Of a DNA stretch of 64,000 nucleotides, positions 18,962 through 28,055 are shown one piece after another. This stretch comes from Pseudomonas bijieensis (GTDB taxonomy: Bacteria > Pseudomonadota > Gammaproteobacteria > Pseudomonadales > Pseudomonadaceae): the NCBI RefSeq assembly GCF_013347965.1, contig NZ_CP048810.1:2666001-2730000 (forward strand), given 5' to 3'. Position numbers and translations under genes: made by a program. Each line of letters begins with the position of its first letter. Position 1 is the first letter of the stretch. The notes below the pieces were generated by a model, which searched no databases, had not been told where the DNA came from, and worked only from the letters and a program-made list of their open reading frames with translations.

Positions 18962-20437
18962 ATGATCGATTTATTCAGCGGACTGGATGCTTGGGTGCTT
19001 GTGAGCCTCTTGCTCGCCCTGGCTTTTGTCCTCGCCTTCGAGTTCATCAACGGCTTTCATGACACCGCTAACGCGGTTGCCACTGTTATCTACACCAAAG
19101 CCATGCCGCCCCATCTGGCGGTGTTCTTTTCCGGTGTGTTCAATTTCCTCGGTGTACTGCTGGGCGGCGTGGGGGTGGCGTACGCCATCGTTCACCTGCT
19201 GCCCGTGGAGCTGCTGATCAATGTGAACACCGGACACGGGCTGGCCATGGTGTTTTCGCTGCTCGCAGCGGCCATCACCTGGAACCTGGGCACCTGGTAC
19301 TTCGGTATCCCGGCGTCCAGCTCCCATACCTTGATCGGCTCGATCCTCGGCGTGGGCCTGGCCAACGCGTTGATCAACGATATCCCGTTGGCCGACGGGG
19401 TGAACTGGCAGAAGGCGATCGATATCGGCGCCTCCCTGGTGTTCTCGCCCATGGCCGGCTTCCTGATCGCCGCCCTGGTGCTGATCGGCCTGAAGTGGTG
19501 GCGTCCGCTGTCGAAGATGCACAAGACGCCGGAGCAGCGCCGCAAGATCGACGACAAGAAACACCCGCCGTTCTGGAACCGCCTGGTGCTGGTGATCTCG
19601 GCCATGGCCGTCAGCTTTGTCCACGGCTCCAACGATGGTCAAAAAGGTATCGGCTTGATCATGCTGGTGCTGATCGGCATCGTGCCTTCGCAGTTCGTCC
19701 TCGACCTGAGCAGCACTACCTATCAGATCGAACGGACCCGCGATGCGACCTTGCACCTGAGCCAGTTCTACCAGCGCAACAGCGAATCCCTGGGGGAATT
19801 CCTGGCTCTGGGTAAAAGCGTGGAAGGCGATCTGCCGGAGAAATTCCGCTGCAACCCGCAACAGACCGAACCCACCATCGACGCCCTGCTCAGCACCCTC
19901 AAAGGTGTGGCGGACTACCATTCGCTGCCGTCAGAAAGCCGTATCGAAGTACGTCGCTACCTGCTCTGCCTGGATGACACGGCGAAGAAGGTCGGCAAGT
20001 TGCCTGGCTTGGCCGCCCGTGAAAAAGACGACCTGAACAAGCTGCGCAAGGACCTGACCGGTACCACCGAATACGCCCCGTTCTGGGTGATCCTGGCGGT
20101 CGCCCTGGCGCTGGGCCTGGGTACCATGGTCGGCTGGAAGCGTGTGGTGCTCACCATCGGTGAGAAGATCGGCAAACAAGGCATGACCTACGCCCAAGGT
20201 ATGTCGGCCCAGATCACCACCGCGTGCATGATTGGCATGGCGAACATCTTCAGCCTGCCGGTCTCCACCACTCACGTACTGTCCTCGGGCGTGGCTGGCA
20301 CCATGGTCGCGAACAAGAGCGGCCTGCAAGGTGGCACCGTGCGCAACATCCTGCTGGCCTGGGTATTGACCCTGCCGGCAACGGTGGCGCTGTCGGCCGG
20401 GTTGTTCTGGCTGGCGTCCAAGGCCTTGGGTAGCTGA
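18962..20437 (+). CDS. pitA: Low-affinity inorganic phosphate transporter
   Basis: PitA is an inner-membrane symporter for metal-phosphate complexes. It has 491 residues, the usual length. Both inverted halves carry the PiT signature: FINGFHDTANAVATVIYT near residue 28 and FVHGSNDGQKGIG near residue 220. A long hydrophilic central loop (about residues 255-370) separates the two membrane halves, as in E. coli PitA. A strong terminator follows 16 nt after the stop. It appears to be transcribed alone. Confidence 0.93.
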   Translation: MIDLFSGLDAWVLVSLLLALAFVLAFEFINGFHDTANAVATVIYTKAMPPHLAVFFSGVFNFLGVLLGGVGVAYAIVHLLPVELLINVNTGHGLAMVFSLLAAAITWNLGTWYFGIPASSSHTLIGSILGVGLANALINDIPLADGVNWQKAIDIGASLVFSPMAGFLIAALVLIGLKWWRPLSKMHKTPEQRRKIDDKKHPPFWNRLVLVISAMAVSFVHGSNDGQKGIGLIMLVLIGIVPSQFVLDLSSTTYQIERTRDATLHLSQFYQRNSESLGEFLALGKSVEGDLPEKFRCNPQQTEPTIDALLSTLKGVADYHSLPSESRIEVRRYLLCLDDTAKKVGKLPGLAAREKDDLNKLRKDLTGTTEYAPFWVILAVALALGLGTMVGWKRVVLTIGEKIGKQGMTYAQGMSAQITTACMIGMANIFSLPVSTTHVLSSGVAGTMVANKSGLQGGTVRNILLAWVLTLPATVALSAGLFWLASKALGS

Positions 20438-20453
20438 TTCCAGTAGCTCACAA

Positions 20454-20488
20454 AAAAGGTGCGGTCCTGGCGGATCGCACCTTTTTTT
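20454..20488 (+). terminator. Rho-independent terminator after pitA
   Basis: AAAAAAGGTGCG and CGCACCTTTTTTT form a long stem around a short GC-rich top, ending in seven T. The A tract on the other side would also allow use from the minus strand. Confidence 0.9.
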
Positions 20489-20505
20489 ATGCCCAACAGA
20501 AAACC

Positions 20506-20593
20506 TGTGAGGAGCCTGCTCGCGATAGCGGTGTGTCAACCACTATTCATATTGGCTGAACTGACGCTATCGCGAGCAGGCTCGCTCCCACAG
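20506..20593. repeat. REP pair (BIME-like)
   Basis: The left copy is TGTGAGGAGCCTGCTCGCGAT, shortened at its head; the right inverted copy is intact and ends in GCTCCCACAG. It lies between convergent pitA and ccoM. Confidence 0.85.
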
Positions 20594-20626
20594 TTGTTGT
20601 GTGTGAAATAGAAAAATTTGCTGCTC

Positions 20627-20652
20627 AAAAAAAAGGGCGACCGAAGTCGCCC
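20627..20652 (-). terminator. Rho-independent terminator after ccoM (UUCG loop)
   Basis: On the minus strand GGGCGAC-TTCG-GTCGCCC is a 7-bp stem capped by the very stable UUCG tetraloop, followed by eight T. It confirms that a minus-strand transcript ends here. Confidence 0.9.
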
Positions 20653-20687
20653 AAAATGCCTTGCGTGCTCGTTGTCGCTGGAAAGAC

Positions 20688-20804
20688 CTACGGTTTTTTC
20701 CGCTTCTGTGCGTCTTTCCAGATGAATAATCCAAAGCCTGCGAAAAATACGAACATGAGGCCGACCGTCAACACCCCGGCAAACACCACATTATCGAAAA
20801 ACAT
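20688..20804 (-). CDS. ccoM: CcoM-like small subunit of cbb3-type cytochrome oxidase
   Basis: A 38-residue single-pass membrane protein: MFFDNVVFAGVLTVGLMFVF, then FAGFGLFIWKDAQKRKKP. It matches what I remember of CcoM, a small stabilising subunit of the cbb3 oxidase described in P. stutzeri, with an N-terminal VDNVV/DNVV start, one helix, and FIWKD plus a basic tail. The start has a perfect AGGAGG ribosome site. Two sites resembling Anr/FNR boxes lie 67 and 117 nt upstream, which fits expression under low oxygen together with cco genes. A UUCG terminator lies 35 nt downstream. It is a stand-alone gene, not next to ccoNOQP. Confidence 0.8.
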   Translation of the reverse strand: MFFDNVVFAGVLTVGLMFVFFAGFGLFIWKDAQKRKKP

Positions 20805-20870
20805 GACTGGCCTCCTGGTCTTGCCCCTGTTGCGATGGGTTCAAGTTAACCAATCAGGCCTGGATAAAAA

Positions 20871-20884
20871 TTGACCGGGGTCAA
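20871..20884 (-). promoter_or_regulatory. Predicted Anr (FNR-type) box upstream of ccoM
   Basis: TTGACCGGGGTCAA is a perfect inverted repeat close to the TTGAT-N4-ATCAA consensus, 67 nt before the ccoM start. It is placed well for activation from about -41.5. Confidence 0.7.
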
Positions 20885-20920
20885 TAACGCCCGCAACGGG
20901 GCGAAAAGGAGGGGCAATAA

Positions 20921-20934
20921 CTGATCTGCATCAA
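20921..20934 (-). promoter_or_regulatory. Second predicted Anr box upstream of ccoM
   Basis: On the minus strand TTGATGCAGATCAG matches TTGAT-N4-ATCAA at 9 of 10 fixed positions. It is 50 nt upstream of the first box and close to the 3' end of the next gene. Confidence 0.55.
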
Positions 20935-20948
20935 TGGATCGAGGGGGT

Positions 20949-21110
20949 TCAGCGCTTTTTCGGTTTGTTTTTCGGCTTTTTCTTGGGCTTGCCCAAAGGC
21001 ATGGCCTGTTCGAAAGCCTGACGGACTTCGTTAAGGCGTTTTTCATTGAGGTCGTGAACGCGCTTGGCGCGCTCGGCACTGAGGTCGATCAGCTTGTCGT
21101 CTTGGCTCAT
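20949..21110 (-). CDS. Small protein with a lysine-rich tail, unknown function
   Basis: A 53-residue protein starting MSQDDKLIDLSAERAKRVHD. The N-terminal two thirds looks like one amphipathic helix rich in Glu and Arg. The C-terminus is a basic tail (KPKKKPKNKPKKR) that could bind nucleic acid or ribosomes. I took the ATG at 21110; a longer frame to 21194 lacks a good leader. The ribosome site is weak. The function is unknown; the tail is the only suggestive element. Confidence 0.65.
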   Translation of the reverse strand: MSQDDKLIDLSAERAKRVHDLNEKRLNEVRQAFEQAMPLGKPKKKPKNKPKKR

Positions 21111-21203
21111 GGCGTGTGGGCATCGTGCAGTGAATTGCGGTGTGCCCATGATGCGTGCTGTTGGCGGCGTTGACCAGCCTGTGCGGGAGGGCAAACGCCT
21201 GAA

Positions 21204-21545
21204 TCAGATCTGGATATCGACCCACAGGCCCTGGCGGGACTCTTCGTCTATCAGCGGCACCACCGGCACGGTGTTGTCGGCATTGAGTTCGGTACCCGGT
21301 ACGGCCAGGTGTTCTTCAGGGTCTTGATCGGCCTCGCGGCGGCGCCTTTGGCGCTCCTGCTGGCGACGCTGTTCTTCGCGCAACAGCAGCGCGGCCTCTT
21401 CCGGGTCGCGATTTTGCAGGTCGATGGTGCTTTCGTTAGAGCTCTGCTGCACCGGGACCACGGGCGGTATGTCCGGTCGCTGGCGAACCGGATCCTGTTG
21501 AGCGGTGATGGGTACGGCGCTCAAAGGGAGCATGGGTGGCAACAT
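21204..21545 (-). CDS. Conserved hypothetical protein, Pro- and Arg-rich
   Basis: A 113-residue protein with three parts: a Pro-rich N-terminus (MLPPMLPLSAVPITAQQDPV), a strongly basic and acidic helical centre (about residues 48-75, REEQRRQQERQRRRREADQD), and a hydrophobic C-terminus ending in GLWVDIQI. The ATG has AGGAG 7 nt upstream. There is no signal peptide. I recall similar proteins in other pseudomonads, sometimes carrying an unlikely aspartate-semialdehyde dehydrogenase label; nothing here supports an enzyme. It is divergent from rapA. Confidence 0.7.
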   Translation of the reverse strand: MLPPMLPLSAVPITAQQDPVRQRPDIPPVVPVQQSSNESTIDLQNRDPEEAALLLREEQRRQQERQRRRREADQDPEEHLAVPGTELNADNTVPVVPLIDEESRQGLWVDIQI

Positions 21546-21774
21546 AAAGGTCTCCTGTCTTCAGGTTGTCGGCTAGGATAGTGGCAGCTTGAACCGCCGG
21601 TCTGAAACTTGTGACCCAGTTGGCATTGCTGCAATCCCCGGGGCCGAGCTTGTTTGATCGCAGGGCAAGCTTAAGTTCCGTGTCGTCGGTAATGAATCAG
21701 CGTGCGTAAATCCTTTGGTCTGAAGGTTCCTTCCGTTAAGATAACCGGCTTTTTCAAGGCGGGAGTCAGGCAGC

Positions 21775-24621
21775 ATGGCGCAGCAGTATCAACCGGGGCA
21801 ACGCTGGATCAGTGACAGCGAAGCCGAGCTGGGTTTAGGCACCGTTCTGGCACAGGACGGCCGCTTGTTGACCGTGCTCTATCCGGCCACTGGCGACACT
21901 CGCCAGTACGCGCTACGGAATGCGCCGCTCACCCGCGTACGGTTTTCCCCGGGCGATGTGATCACTCACTTCGAAGGCTGGAAAATGACCGTGCGCGAAG
22001 TCGATGATGTCGATGGGCTGCTGGTCTACCACGGCCTCAATGGGCAGAACGAAGTCGTCACCCTGCCGGAAACCCAGCTCTCGAATTTCATCCAGTTCCG
22101 CCTGGCCAGCGACCGTCTGTTCGCCGGTCAGATCGACCCACTGGCCTGGTTCTCCCTGCGCTACCACACCCTGGAGCACACCAGTCGCCAGTTGCAGTCT
22201 TCGCTCTGGGGCCTGGGGGGTGTCCGTGCCCAGCCGATCGCCCACCAGTTGCACATTGCCCGTGAAGTGGCCGACCGCATCGCACCACGGGTGTTGCTGG
22301 CGGACGAAGTCGGCCTGGGCAAGACCATCGAAGCCGGCCTGGTGATCCACCGTCAACTGCTCTCCGGTCGTGCCAATCGCGTACTGATCCTGGTTCCGGA
22401 AAACCTCCAGCATCAGTGGCTGGTGGAAATGCGTCGGCGTTTCAACCTGCAGGTCGCGCTGTTCGACGAAGAACGCTTCATCGAAAGCGATGCCAGCAAC
22501 CCGTTCGAAGACACCCAGTTGGCCCTGGTGGCGCTGGAGTGGCTGGTGGACGACGAGAAGGCCCAGGACGCGCTGTTCGCCGCCGGCTGGGACCTGATGG
22601 TGGTCGACGAAGCTCACCATCTGGTTTGGCACGAAGACCAGGTCAGCCCGCAGTACGCCTTGGTCGAACAGCTCGCCGAGACGATCCCGGGCGTGCTGCT
22701 GCTGACCGCGACCCCGGAACAACTGGGCCAGGACAGCCACTTCGCCCGCCTGCGCCTGCTGGACCCCAATCGCTTCCATGACCTGAAGGCCTTCCGCGCC
22801 GAGAGCGAAAACTATCGCCCGGTGGCCGAAGCCGTGCAGGAATTGCTGGACAAGGGCCGTCTCTCGCCCGAAGCCCACAAGACCATCCACGGCTTCCTGG
22901 GCAACGAAGGCGAAGCCTTGCTGACCGCCGTCAATGACGGCGATGTCGAAGCCAGTGCCCGCCTGGTGCGCGAATTGCTGGACCGCCACGGCACCGGCCG
23001 CGTACTGTTCCGCAATACTCGCGCCGCGGTGCAGGGCTTCCCGGAGCGCAAGCTACACGCCTACCCGCTGCCATGCCCGGACGAATACCTCGAGCTGCCG
23101 TTGGGCGATCATGCCGAGCTGTACCCGGAAGTCAGCTTCCAGGCCCAGCCGGACGCCAGCGAAGAAGAGCGCTGGTGGCGTTTCGACCCGCGGGTCGAGT
23201 GGCTGATCGACACGCTGAAAATGCTCAAGCGCACTAAAGTGCTGGTGATCTGCGCCCACGCCGAAACCGCCATGGACCTGGAAGACGCCCTGCGCGTGCG
23301 TTCCGGCATCCCGGCCACGGTGTTCCACGAAGGCATGAACATCCTGGAGCGCGACCGCGCGGCAGCCTATTTCGCCGACGAAGAATTCGGCGCCCAGGTG
23401 CTGATCTGCTCGGAAATCGGCAGTGAAGGCCGTAACTTCCAATTCGCCCATCATTTGGTGCTGTTCGACCTGCCGTCCCACCCGGACTTGCTGGAGCAGC
23501 GCATCGGCCGTCTGGACCGGATCGGCCAGAAACACACCATCGAGCTGCATGTGCCGTACCTGGAAACCAGCCCGCAAGCGCGCTTGTTCCAGTGGTATCA
23601 CGAAGCCCTGAATGCCTTCCTCAACACCTGCCCGACCGGTAACGCCTTGCAGCATCAGTTCGGCCCGCGCCTGCTGCCCTTGCTGGAAGAAGCCGACGAT
23701 GGCCAGTGGCAAGCGCTGATCGACGAGGCCCGCGCCGAACGCGAGCGCCTGGAGGCTGAGCTGCACACCGGCCGCGACCGTTTGCTGGAGCTCAACTCCG
23801 GCGGCGCGGGTGAAGGCGATGCGCTGGTGGAAGCCATTCTCGAGCAGGACGACCAGTTCACCCTGCCAATCTACATGGAAACCCTGTTCGACGCGTTCGG
23901 CATCGACAGCGAGGACCACTCGGAAAACGCCCTGATCCTCAAGCCAAGTGAAAAGATGCTCGACGCCAGCTTCCCGCTGGGCGACGACGAAGGCGTGACC
24001 ATCACCTACGACCGCAACCAGGCGCTGTCTCGCGAAGACATGCAATTCATCACCTGGGAGCATCCGATGGTGCAAGGCGGCATGGACCTGGTGTTGTCCG
24101 GCTCCATGGGCAACACCGCCGTGGCGCTGATCAAGAACAAGGCCCTCAAGCCTGGCACCGTGTTGCTGGAATTGCTCTACGTCAGTGAAGTGGTAGCCCC
24201 ACGCTCACTGCAACTGGGCCGTTACCTGCCACCGGCCGCCCTGCGCTGCCTGCTGGACGCCAACGGCAACGACCTGGCCGCCCGGGTCTCGTTCGAAACC
24301 CTGAACGACCAGCTCGAAAGCGTGCCCCGTGCCAGCGCCAACAAGTTCATCCAGGCCCAGCGCGACCAACTGACGCCACGGATCAACGCCGGTGAAGAGA
24401 AAATCGCCCCGCGCCATGCCGAACGCGTGGCCGAGGCCCAGCGCCGCCTGGCCGCCGATACCGACGAGGAACTGGCGCGCCTGACCGCCCTGCAAGCGGT
24501 CAACCCGACCGTGCGCGACAGCGAACTGGTGGCCCTGCGCCAACAGCGTGAGCAGGGCCTGGCGATGCTTGAGAAGGCCGCGTTGCGCCTGGAGGCGATT
24601 CGGGTGTTGGTAGCGGGCTGA
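21775..24621 (+). CDS. rapA: RNA polymerase-associated protein RapA (Swi2/Snf2 ATPase)
   Basis: RapA binds RNA polymerase and uses ATP to help it recycle after transcription. The 948 residues match E. coli RapA (968). Two N-terminal Tudor-like domains ([18 protein letters not shown] onward) precede the Snf2 core with Walker [14 protein letters not shown] near residue 176 and DEAH near residue 277. Motif VI is [12 protein letters not shown] long C-terminal RapA-specific region follows. The start at 21775 gives the standard [12 protein letters not shown]-terminus. A strong terminator lies just downstream, so it is monocistronic. Confidence 0.96.
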   Translation: MAQQYQPGQRWISDSEAELGLGTVLAQDGRLLTVLYPATGDTRQYALRNAPLTRVRFSPGDVITHFEGWKMTVREVDDVDGLLVYHGLNGQNEVVTLPETQLSNFIQFRLASDRLFAGQIDPLAWFSLRYHTLEHTSRQLQSSLWGLGGVRAQPIAHQLHIAREVADRIAPRVLLADEVGLGKTIEAGLVIHRQLLSGRANRVLILVPENLQHQWLVEMRRRFNLQVALFDEERFIESDASNPFEDTQLALVALEWLVDDEKAQDALFAAGWDLMVVDEAHHLVWHEDQVSPQYALVEQLAETIPGVLLLTATPEQLGQDSHFARLRLLDPNRFHDLKAFRAESENYRPVAEAVQELLDKGRLSPEAHKTIHGFLGNEGEALLTAVNDGDVEASARLVRELLDRHGTGRVLFRNTRAAVQGFPERKLHAYPLPCPDEYLELPLGDHAELYPEVSFQAQPDASEEERWWRFDPRVEWLIDTLKMLKRTKVLVICAHAETAMDLEDALRVRSGIPATVFHEGMNILERDRAAAYFADEEFGAQVLICSEIGSEGRNFQFAHHLVLFDLPSHPDLLEQRIGRLDRIGQKHTIELHVPYLETSPQARLFQWYHEALNAFLNTCPTGNALQHQFGPRLLPLLEEADDGQWQALIDEARAERERLEAELHTGRDRLLELNSGGAGEGDALVEAILEQDDQFTLPIYMETLFDAFGIDSEDHSENALILKPSEKMLDASFPLGDDEGVTITYDRNQALSREDMQFITWEHPMVQGGMDLVLSGSMGNTAVALIKNKALKPGTVLLELLYVSEVVAPRSLQLGRYLPPAALRCLLDANGNDLAARVSFETLNDQLESVPRASANKFIQAQRDQLTPRINAGEEKIAPRHAERVAEAQRRLAADTDEELARLTALQAVNPTVRDSELVALRQQREQGLAMLEKAALRLEAIRVLVAG

Positions 24622-24640
24622 TTGCCGCAGCAACCCGACA

Positions 24641-24671
24641 AAAGGCCCGCAGCGATGCGGGCCTTTTTTTG
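24641..24671 (+). terminator. Rho-independent terminator after rapA
   Basis: GGCCCGC-AGCGAT-GCGGGCC is followed by seven T, 20 nt after the stop. Confidence 0.92.
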
Positions 24672-24718
24672 TGGAACCTGCCATACACAGAACTGTTTAG
24701 ACCGGAGACATGATCACT

Positions 24719-24842
24719 GTGGCGAGGGGATTTATCCCCGCTGGGTTGCGCAGCAACCCTCTGCGTTCTAACTGATGATCGTGTTGGTTGATGGATTATG
24801 GGGCTGCTGCGCAGCCCAACGGGGATAAATCCCCTCGCCACA
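24719..24842. repeat. REP-type inverted repeat, second family
   Basis: TGTGGCGAGGGGATTTATCC and its inverted copy ending in CCCCTCGCCACA enclose GCTGGGTTGCGCAGCAACCC-type inner arms. It differs in sequence from the GTGGGAGCGAGCC family found elsewhere in the window and is longer (124 nt). Confidence 0.85.
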
Positions 24843-24866
24843 AATACACGCGCCTCGGTGCCAGCC

Positions 24867-25709
24867 TCAAGGACTGTAATACCCCACCGCCACCAGGAAA
24901 TGCCCGACCTTCTTCAGGTACGCGTGCTTGTCCTCGACCTTGCCGGTCACCGGGTTCTTCCAGCGATATTCATACTCCCCCACGTCCTGCTTGCCGATCA
25001 TGGCCAGGATCGGTTCCCCCACTGGCTTGCCATCGGGGTCCTTGACCTTGGCGAAGTCGGTATTGATCAATCGCAGGTTGGTGCCGTGGCCGACATAGCG
25101 CCGGGTATTGAGATCGACGACAAAGACATACAAGTCATCCTGCAGATAACCGCCCTTAAGGGAGTTAACCGCCGTCAGCGTGGCTTTTTCGTTTTTCAGT
25201 AAATCGCTCGAAGCCTTGTCGAGCAAGGCCCTGGCCTGCTCGGCAGAGGCCCGTGGCAGGTAGTAGCCGACGGCCAGGATTCGCTCGCCGACGCGTTGGA
25301 AATACACATGCTTGCGCTCGACCTTGCCATCCGCCCAGTTCTGCCAACGGTACTCGGCTTGCTGGATGCCACTGGCCTCGGGGGTTTTCAAGGCGTCCTT
25401 GAAGGCTTTGCGCAAGTCCGGCCCCAGCACCTCGGAGACGTCTCGGCCGATCAACGCCGAGGAAGGCCCGCCGCTGGCGAGCATCACACCCTGGGTGTCC
25501 ACCACGAAGACGTAGCGATCCTTGTCGACGAATTCCCCTTGGCGACTGAAGGCGGCAAAAGCTTTGTCGCCGTTGTCGTGGTAATAGGCCAAGGCTTTCT
25601 CCAGCAGCGCCCGGGCCGCCTGGCCGTCATCAGGTGTCGCTGCATGAGCCTGTGCCAACCCCAACACAAGCATTACCCCCAGCCAGGCCATCCTGTGAAA
25701 AAAACCCAT
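24867..25709 (-). CDS. Periplasmic protein with two single Cache domains
   Basis: A 280-residue exported protein. A signal peptide (MGFFHRMAWLGVMLVLGLAQ, cleavage after AHA) is followed by two similar sCache_2-type ligand-binding modules, residues about 30-150 and 155-280. Each has the pattern YVFVVD..G..L..G.......G and a closing RVGERILAVGYYLP or KVGHFLVAVGYYSP. Unlike most Cache proteins it carries no membrane anchor or signalling output domain, so it may be a free periplasmic binding protein feeding a separate sensor. I chose the ATG at 25709 for its signal peptide. The ligand is unknown. Confidence 0.85.
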   Translation of the reverse strand: MGFFHRMAWLGVMLVLGLAQAHAATPDDGQAARALLEKALAYYHDNGDKAFAAFSRQGEFVDKDRYVFVVDTQGVMLASGGPSSALIGRDVSEVLGPDLRKAFKDALKTPEASGIQQAEYRWQNWADGKVERKHVYFQRVGERILAVGYYLPRASAEQARALLDKASSDLLKNEKATLTAVNSLKGGYLQDDLYVFVVDLNTRRYVGHGTNLRLINTDFAKVKDPDGKPVGEPILAMIGKQDVGEYEYRWKNPVTGKVEDKHAYLKKVGHFLVAVGYYSP

Positions 25710-25850
25710 ATACGCGCCCCTCGTTCTTGTTGGTATTTCAAGAGCGTAGACGGCGTGGGGTGATGTTGAAGTATTCAGGGGGATTCTGGGGAGCACTTAT
25801 GCTGAAGATAGCGGTGGGTCAGTCAATAGCGGATTGACTGAGACTCAGCC

Positions 25851-25948
25851 TTCGCGAGCAAGCCCGCTCCTACAGTGGATCTTTGGCAGCTACAACATTC
25901 ATGTTCGCTGAGGATCCAGTGTGGGAGCGGGCTTGCTCGCGAAAGCGG
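25851..25948. repeat. REP pair in reversed order
   Basis: Here the minus-oriented unit (TTCGCGAGCAAGCCCGCTCC) comes first and the plus-oriented unit (TGTGGGAGCGGGCTTGCTCG) second, the opposite of the other pairs in the window. Confidence 0.82.
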
Positions 25949-25992
25949 CCTGACTGTCACCCCCTTCAGTAACTATTAGCCCCCCAGCTTTG

Positions 25993-26868
25993 TCATTGAG
26001 CCCGAGCGTTGAGCTGCTGCTGCAAATGCTGGATCTGCGCTTGCAAAGTGTTGATGTTACGGGTGACCTGGCCGCGAAAGGCGTCGAACTCGGCGGTGTT
26101 GCCGCCCTTATCCTGCTGGCTCTTGAGCACGATCACGTCCTGTTCCAGACGGTCGATGGCAGAATTGGAGGTGGCTCTTTTCAGGGCGGTGATGTCGGCG
26201 CCGATGCTCTTGAGCTGGGCATCCAGGGCACCGCCCTCGCCCTGGCTTTTCAGGGCGGTAACTTCAGTCGCCAGCGTCTTGACCTGGGCCTGGAGCTCCT
26301 TGTTGGCCGCTTGCAGTTGAGTGTTGGTGTTCTGCTGTTCAGAGGCCTGGGCAATGAGCTGGGCCAGTTCCTTGTCCAGGTCGGCGGACGGGCCGAAGGT
26401 GGCTTGCTGTTGCTTGTACTGCTCCAGCAGTTTGTTGTCGAATTGCTTGCCCTGATCCTGCAACTTGCTTTCCAACTGCTTGATCTGCAGTTTCAAGGCC
26501 TCACTGTCGCTCATCACATTGGACTGACCGGCGACGACCTTGCCGGAAAACTCCTGCAGGCGCCCCGCCGCATCTTCACTGATCCGGGCGAAGCTTTCCT
26601 GGGTAGCCACCAATTGCTGCTCCATCATGGAAATCTGCTGGAAGCTCCACCAGGCCAGGAAACCGAACGCACACAGCAGCGCGCCGACCAATGCCCACAG
26701 CGGCCCGGTGCTGGGACCCTTGACCTTGGCCGCAGCCACGGGCGCCGGGCGCGCTTGCACGTGGGGCTGGCGGTTGGGCAGGAAATCATCGTCATCGGGA
26801 ATGTCGGCCCGCATCCGCAGGCTCGGTACATCATCGAAGTCGTCGTTGGCATCGTTACGCATGGGCAT
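25993..26868 (-). CDS. Inner-membrane anchored coiled-coil protein, unknown function
   Basis: A 291-residue protein. The N-terminal 45 residues are cytoplasmic and acidic (DDFDDVPSLRMRADIPDDDD). One membrane helix follows at about residues 54-76 (LWALVGALLCAFGFLAWWSF). The rest is a long periplasmic coiled coil rich in Gln, Leu and Lys, ending QAQIQHLQQQLNARAQ. The layout suggests an envelope spacer or scaffold, but no family with known function was recognised. The ATG at 26868 was chosen over the in-frame 26862 because AAGG lies at a suitable distance. Confidence 0.78.
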   Translation of the reverse strand: MPMRNDANDDFDDVPSLRMRADIPDDDDFLPNRQPHVQARPAPVAAAKVKGPSTGPLWALVGALLCAFGFLAWWSFQQISMMEQQLVATQESFARISEDAAGRLQEFSGKVVAGQSNVMSDSEALKLQIKQLESKLQDQGKQFDNKLLEQYKQQQATFGPSADLDKELAQLIAQASEQQNTNTQLQAANKELQAQVKTLATEVTALKSQGEGGALDAQLKSIGADITALKRATSNSAIDRLEQDVIVLKSQQDKGGNTAEFDAFRGQVTRNINTLQAQIQHLQQQLNARAQ

Positions 26869-26975
26869 GGATTCAACCTTTGAGAAACCGGTGATGGCGT
26901 GATGCGGCGAGTATAACCCCCTCGCCCGCCGCACCGATTGACCCCGAACATGACACTCGGTTCATGACGGGCCGA

Positions 26976-27968
26976 TCAGCGGGCATTTTGGACCCTCCAC
27001 CAAGCGCAAAATTCATCGAGGGCGGTCCACAGGCTGACTTGCGGATCGTAATCGAGATAATGCCGCGCCCGGCTGATGTCCAGGGTGAAACTTTTGTTCA
27101 TGACCTGCATGCCCAGGCGCGACAGCGTCGGTTCGGGGCGGCCCGGCCACAGCTTGCAGAAACCTTCATTCAAGGCCGCGACACTGTAAGCCAAGCCGTA
27201 GGAACGATAACGCCGGACCTGTGGGACTTCCATCTGACGCATCACATAATTGACCACGTCCCATAGCGGAACCGGTGCCCCGTTGCTGATGTTGTAGGCC
27301 TTGCCCAAGGCTGAATCGGTCGCCAGCAGGCTGCTGAGCAACGCTTCATTGAGGTTTTGCACGCTGGTGAAATCCACCCTGTTCAACCCGTTGCCAACAA
27401 TGGCCAGGCGCCCCTTGCGCTGCATTTTCAACAGGCGCGGGAAAATGCTCATATCACCGGCGCCGGTCACGAAACGCGGGCGCAGGGCCAGCACTTCGAG
27501 GCCGAATTCCTGGGCACCGAAGACCTTCTGCTCGGCCAGGTACTTGGTGGCGGCGTAGGGGTGCTTGAAGCGCTTGGGCACTTGTTCTTCGGTCAGCCCG
27601 AGGTGATCACGGCCGTCGAAGTAGATGGACGGCGAGGACAGATGAACCAGGCGGCGAACCTTCTGCTTGAGGCAGGCCTCGACGACATTTTCCGTCACCT
27701 GGACATTGCCCTGGTGAAAATCCTGGTAGCGGCCCCAAAGCCCCACGGAGCCGGCGCAATGCACGACGGCCTCGACATCCAGGCACAAATCGCGGGCCAG
27801 CAGCGGGTCGCTCAGATCCCCTTGGACAAACTGTGCACCGCGCCGCACCAGGTGCTCCACGCTCTCGGCCCGGCGACCGTTGACCCGTACATCCAGGCCT
27901 TGCTCCAGGGCGAAACGCGCAAAGCGCCCGCCGATGAAGCCGCTCGCGCCGGTGACCAGAATTTTCAT
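26976..27968 (-). CDS. NAD(P)-dependent epimerase/dehydratase (extended SDR)
   Basis: A 330-residue extended short-chain dehydrogenase. The Rossmann motif TGASGFIGG is at residues 6-14 and the catalytic YAATK near residue 138, with Ser in HLSSPSIYFDG upstream. The C-terminal half resembles 3-beta-hydroxysteroid dehydrogenase-like and sugar-nucleotide epimerases (VDFTSVQNLNEALLSSL, AYNISNGAPVPLWDVVNYV). The substrate cannot be told. It stands alone between the coiled-coil gene and the ArgP-like gene, all on the minus strand. Confidence 0.88.
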   Translation of the reverse strand: MKILVTGASGFIGGRFARFALEQGLDVRVNGRRAESVEHLVRRGAQFVQGDLSDPLLARDLCLDVEAVVHCAGSVGLWGRYQDFHQGNVQVTENVVEACLKQKVRRLVHLSSPSIYFDGRDHLGLTEEQVPKRFKHPYAATKYLAEQKVFGAQEFGLEVLALRPRFVTGAGDMSIFPRLLKMQRKGRLAIVGNGLNRVDFTSVQNLNEALLSSLLATDSALGKAYNISNGAPVPLWDVVNYVMRQMEVPQVRRYRSYGLAYSVAALNEGFCKLWPGRPEPTLSRLGMQVMNKSFTLDISRARHYLDYDPQVSLWTALDEFCAWWRVQNAR

Positions 27969-28055
27969 GAATGCTCCTAAGAAATGCGGTTACGAGCCTC
28001 GAGCTACAACCTGCAAATTAATCTGTGCGCTGCTTATTTAGTTGCAGCTTGACGT

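Noticed and set aside
18657..18965. 102-codon frame upstream of pitA
   Set aside because: GTG start without ribosome site, no recognisable motif, runs past the pitA start.
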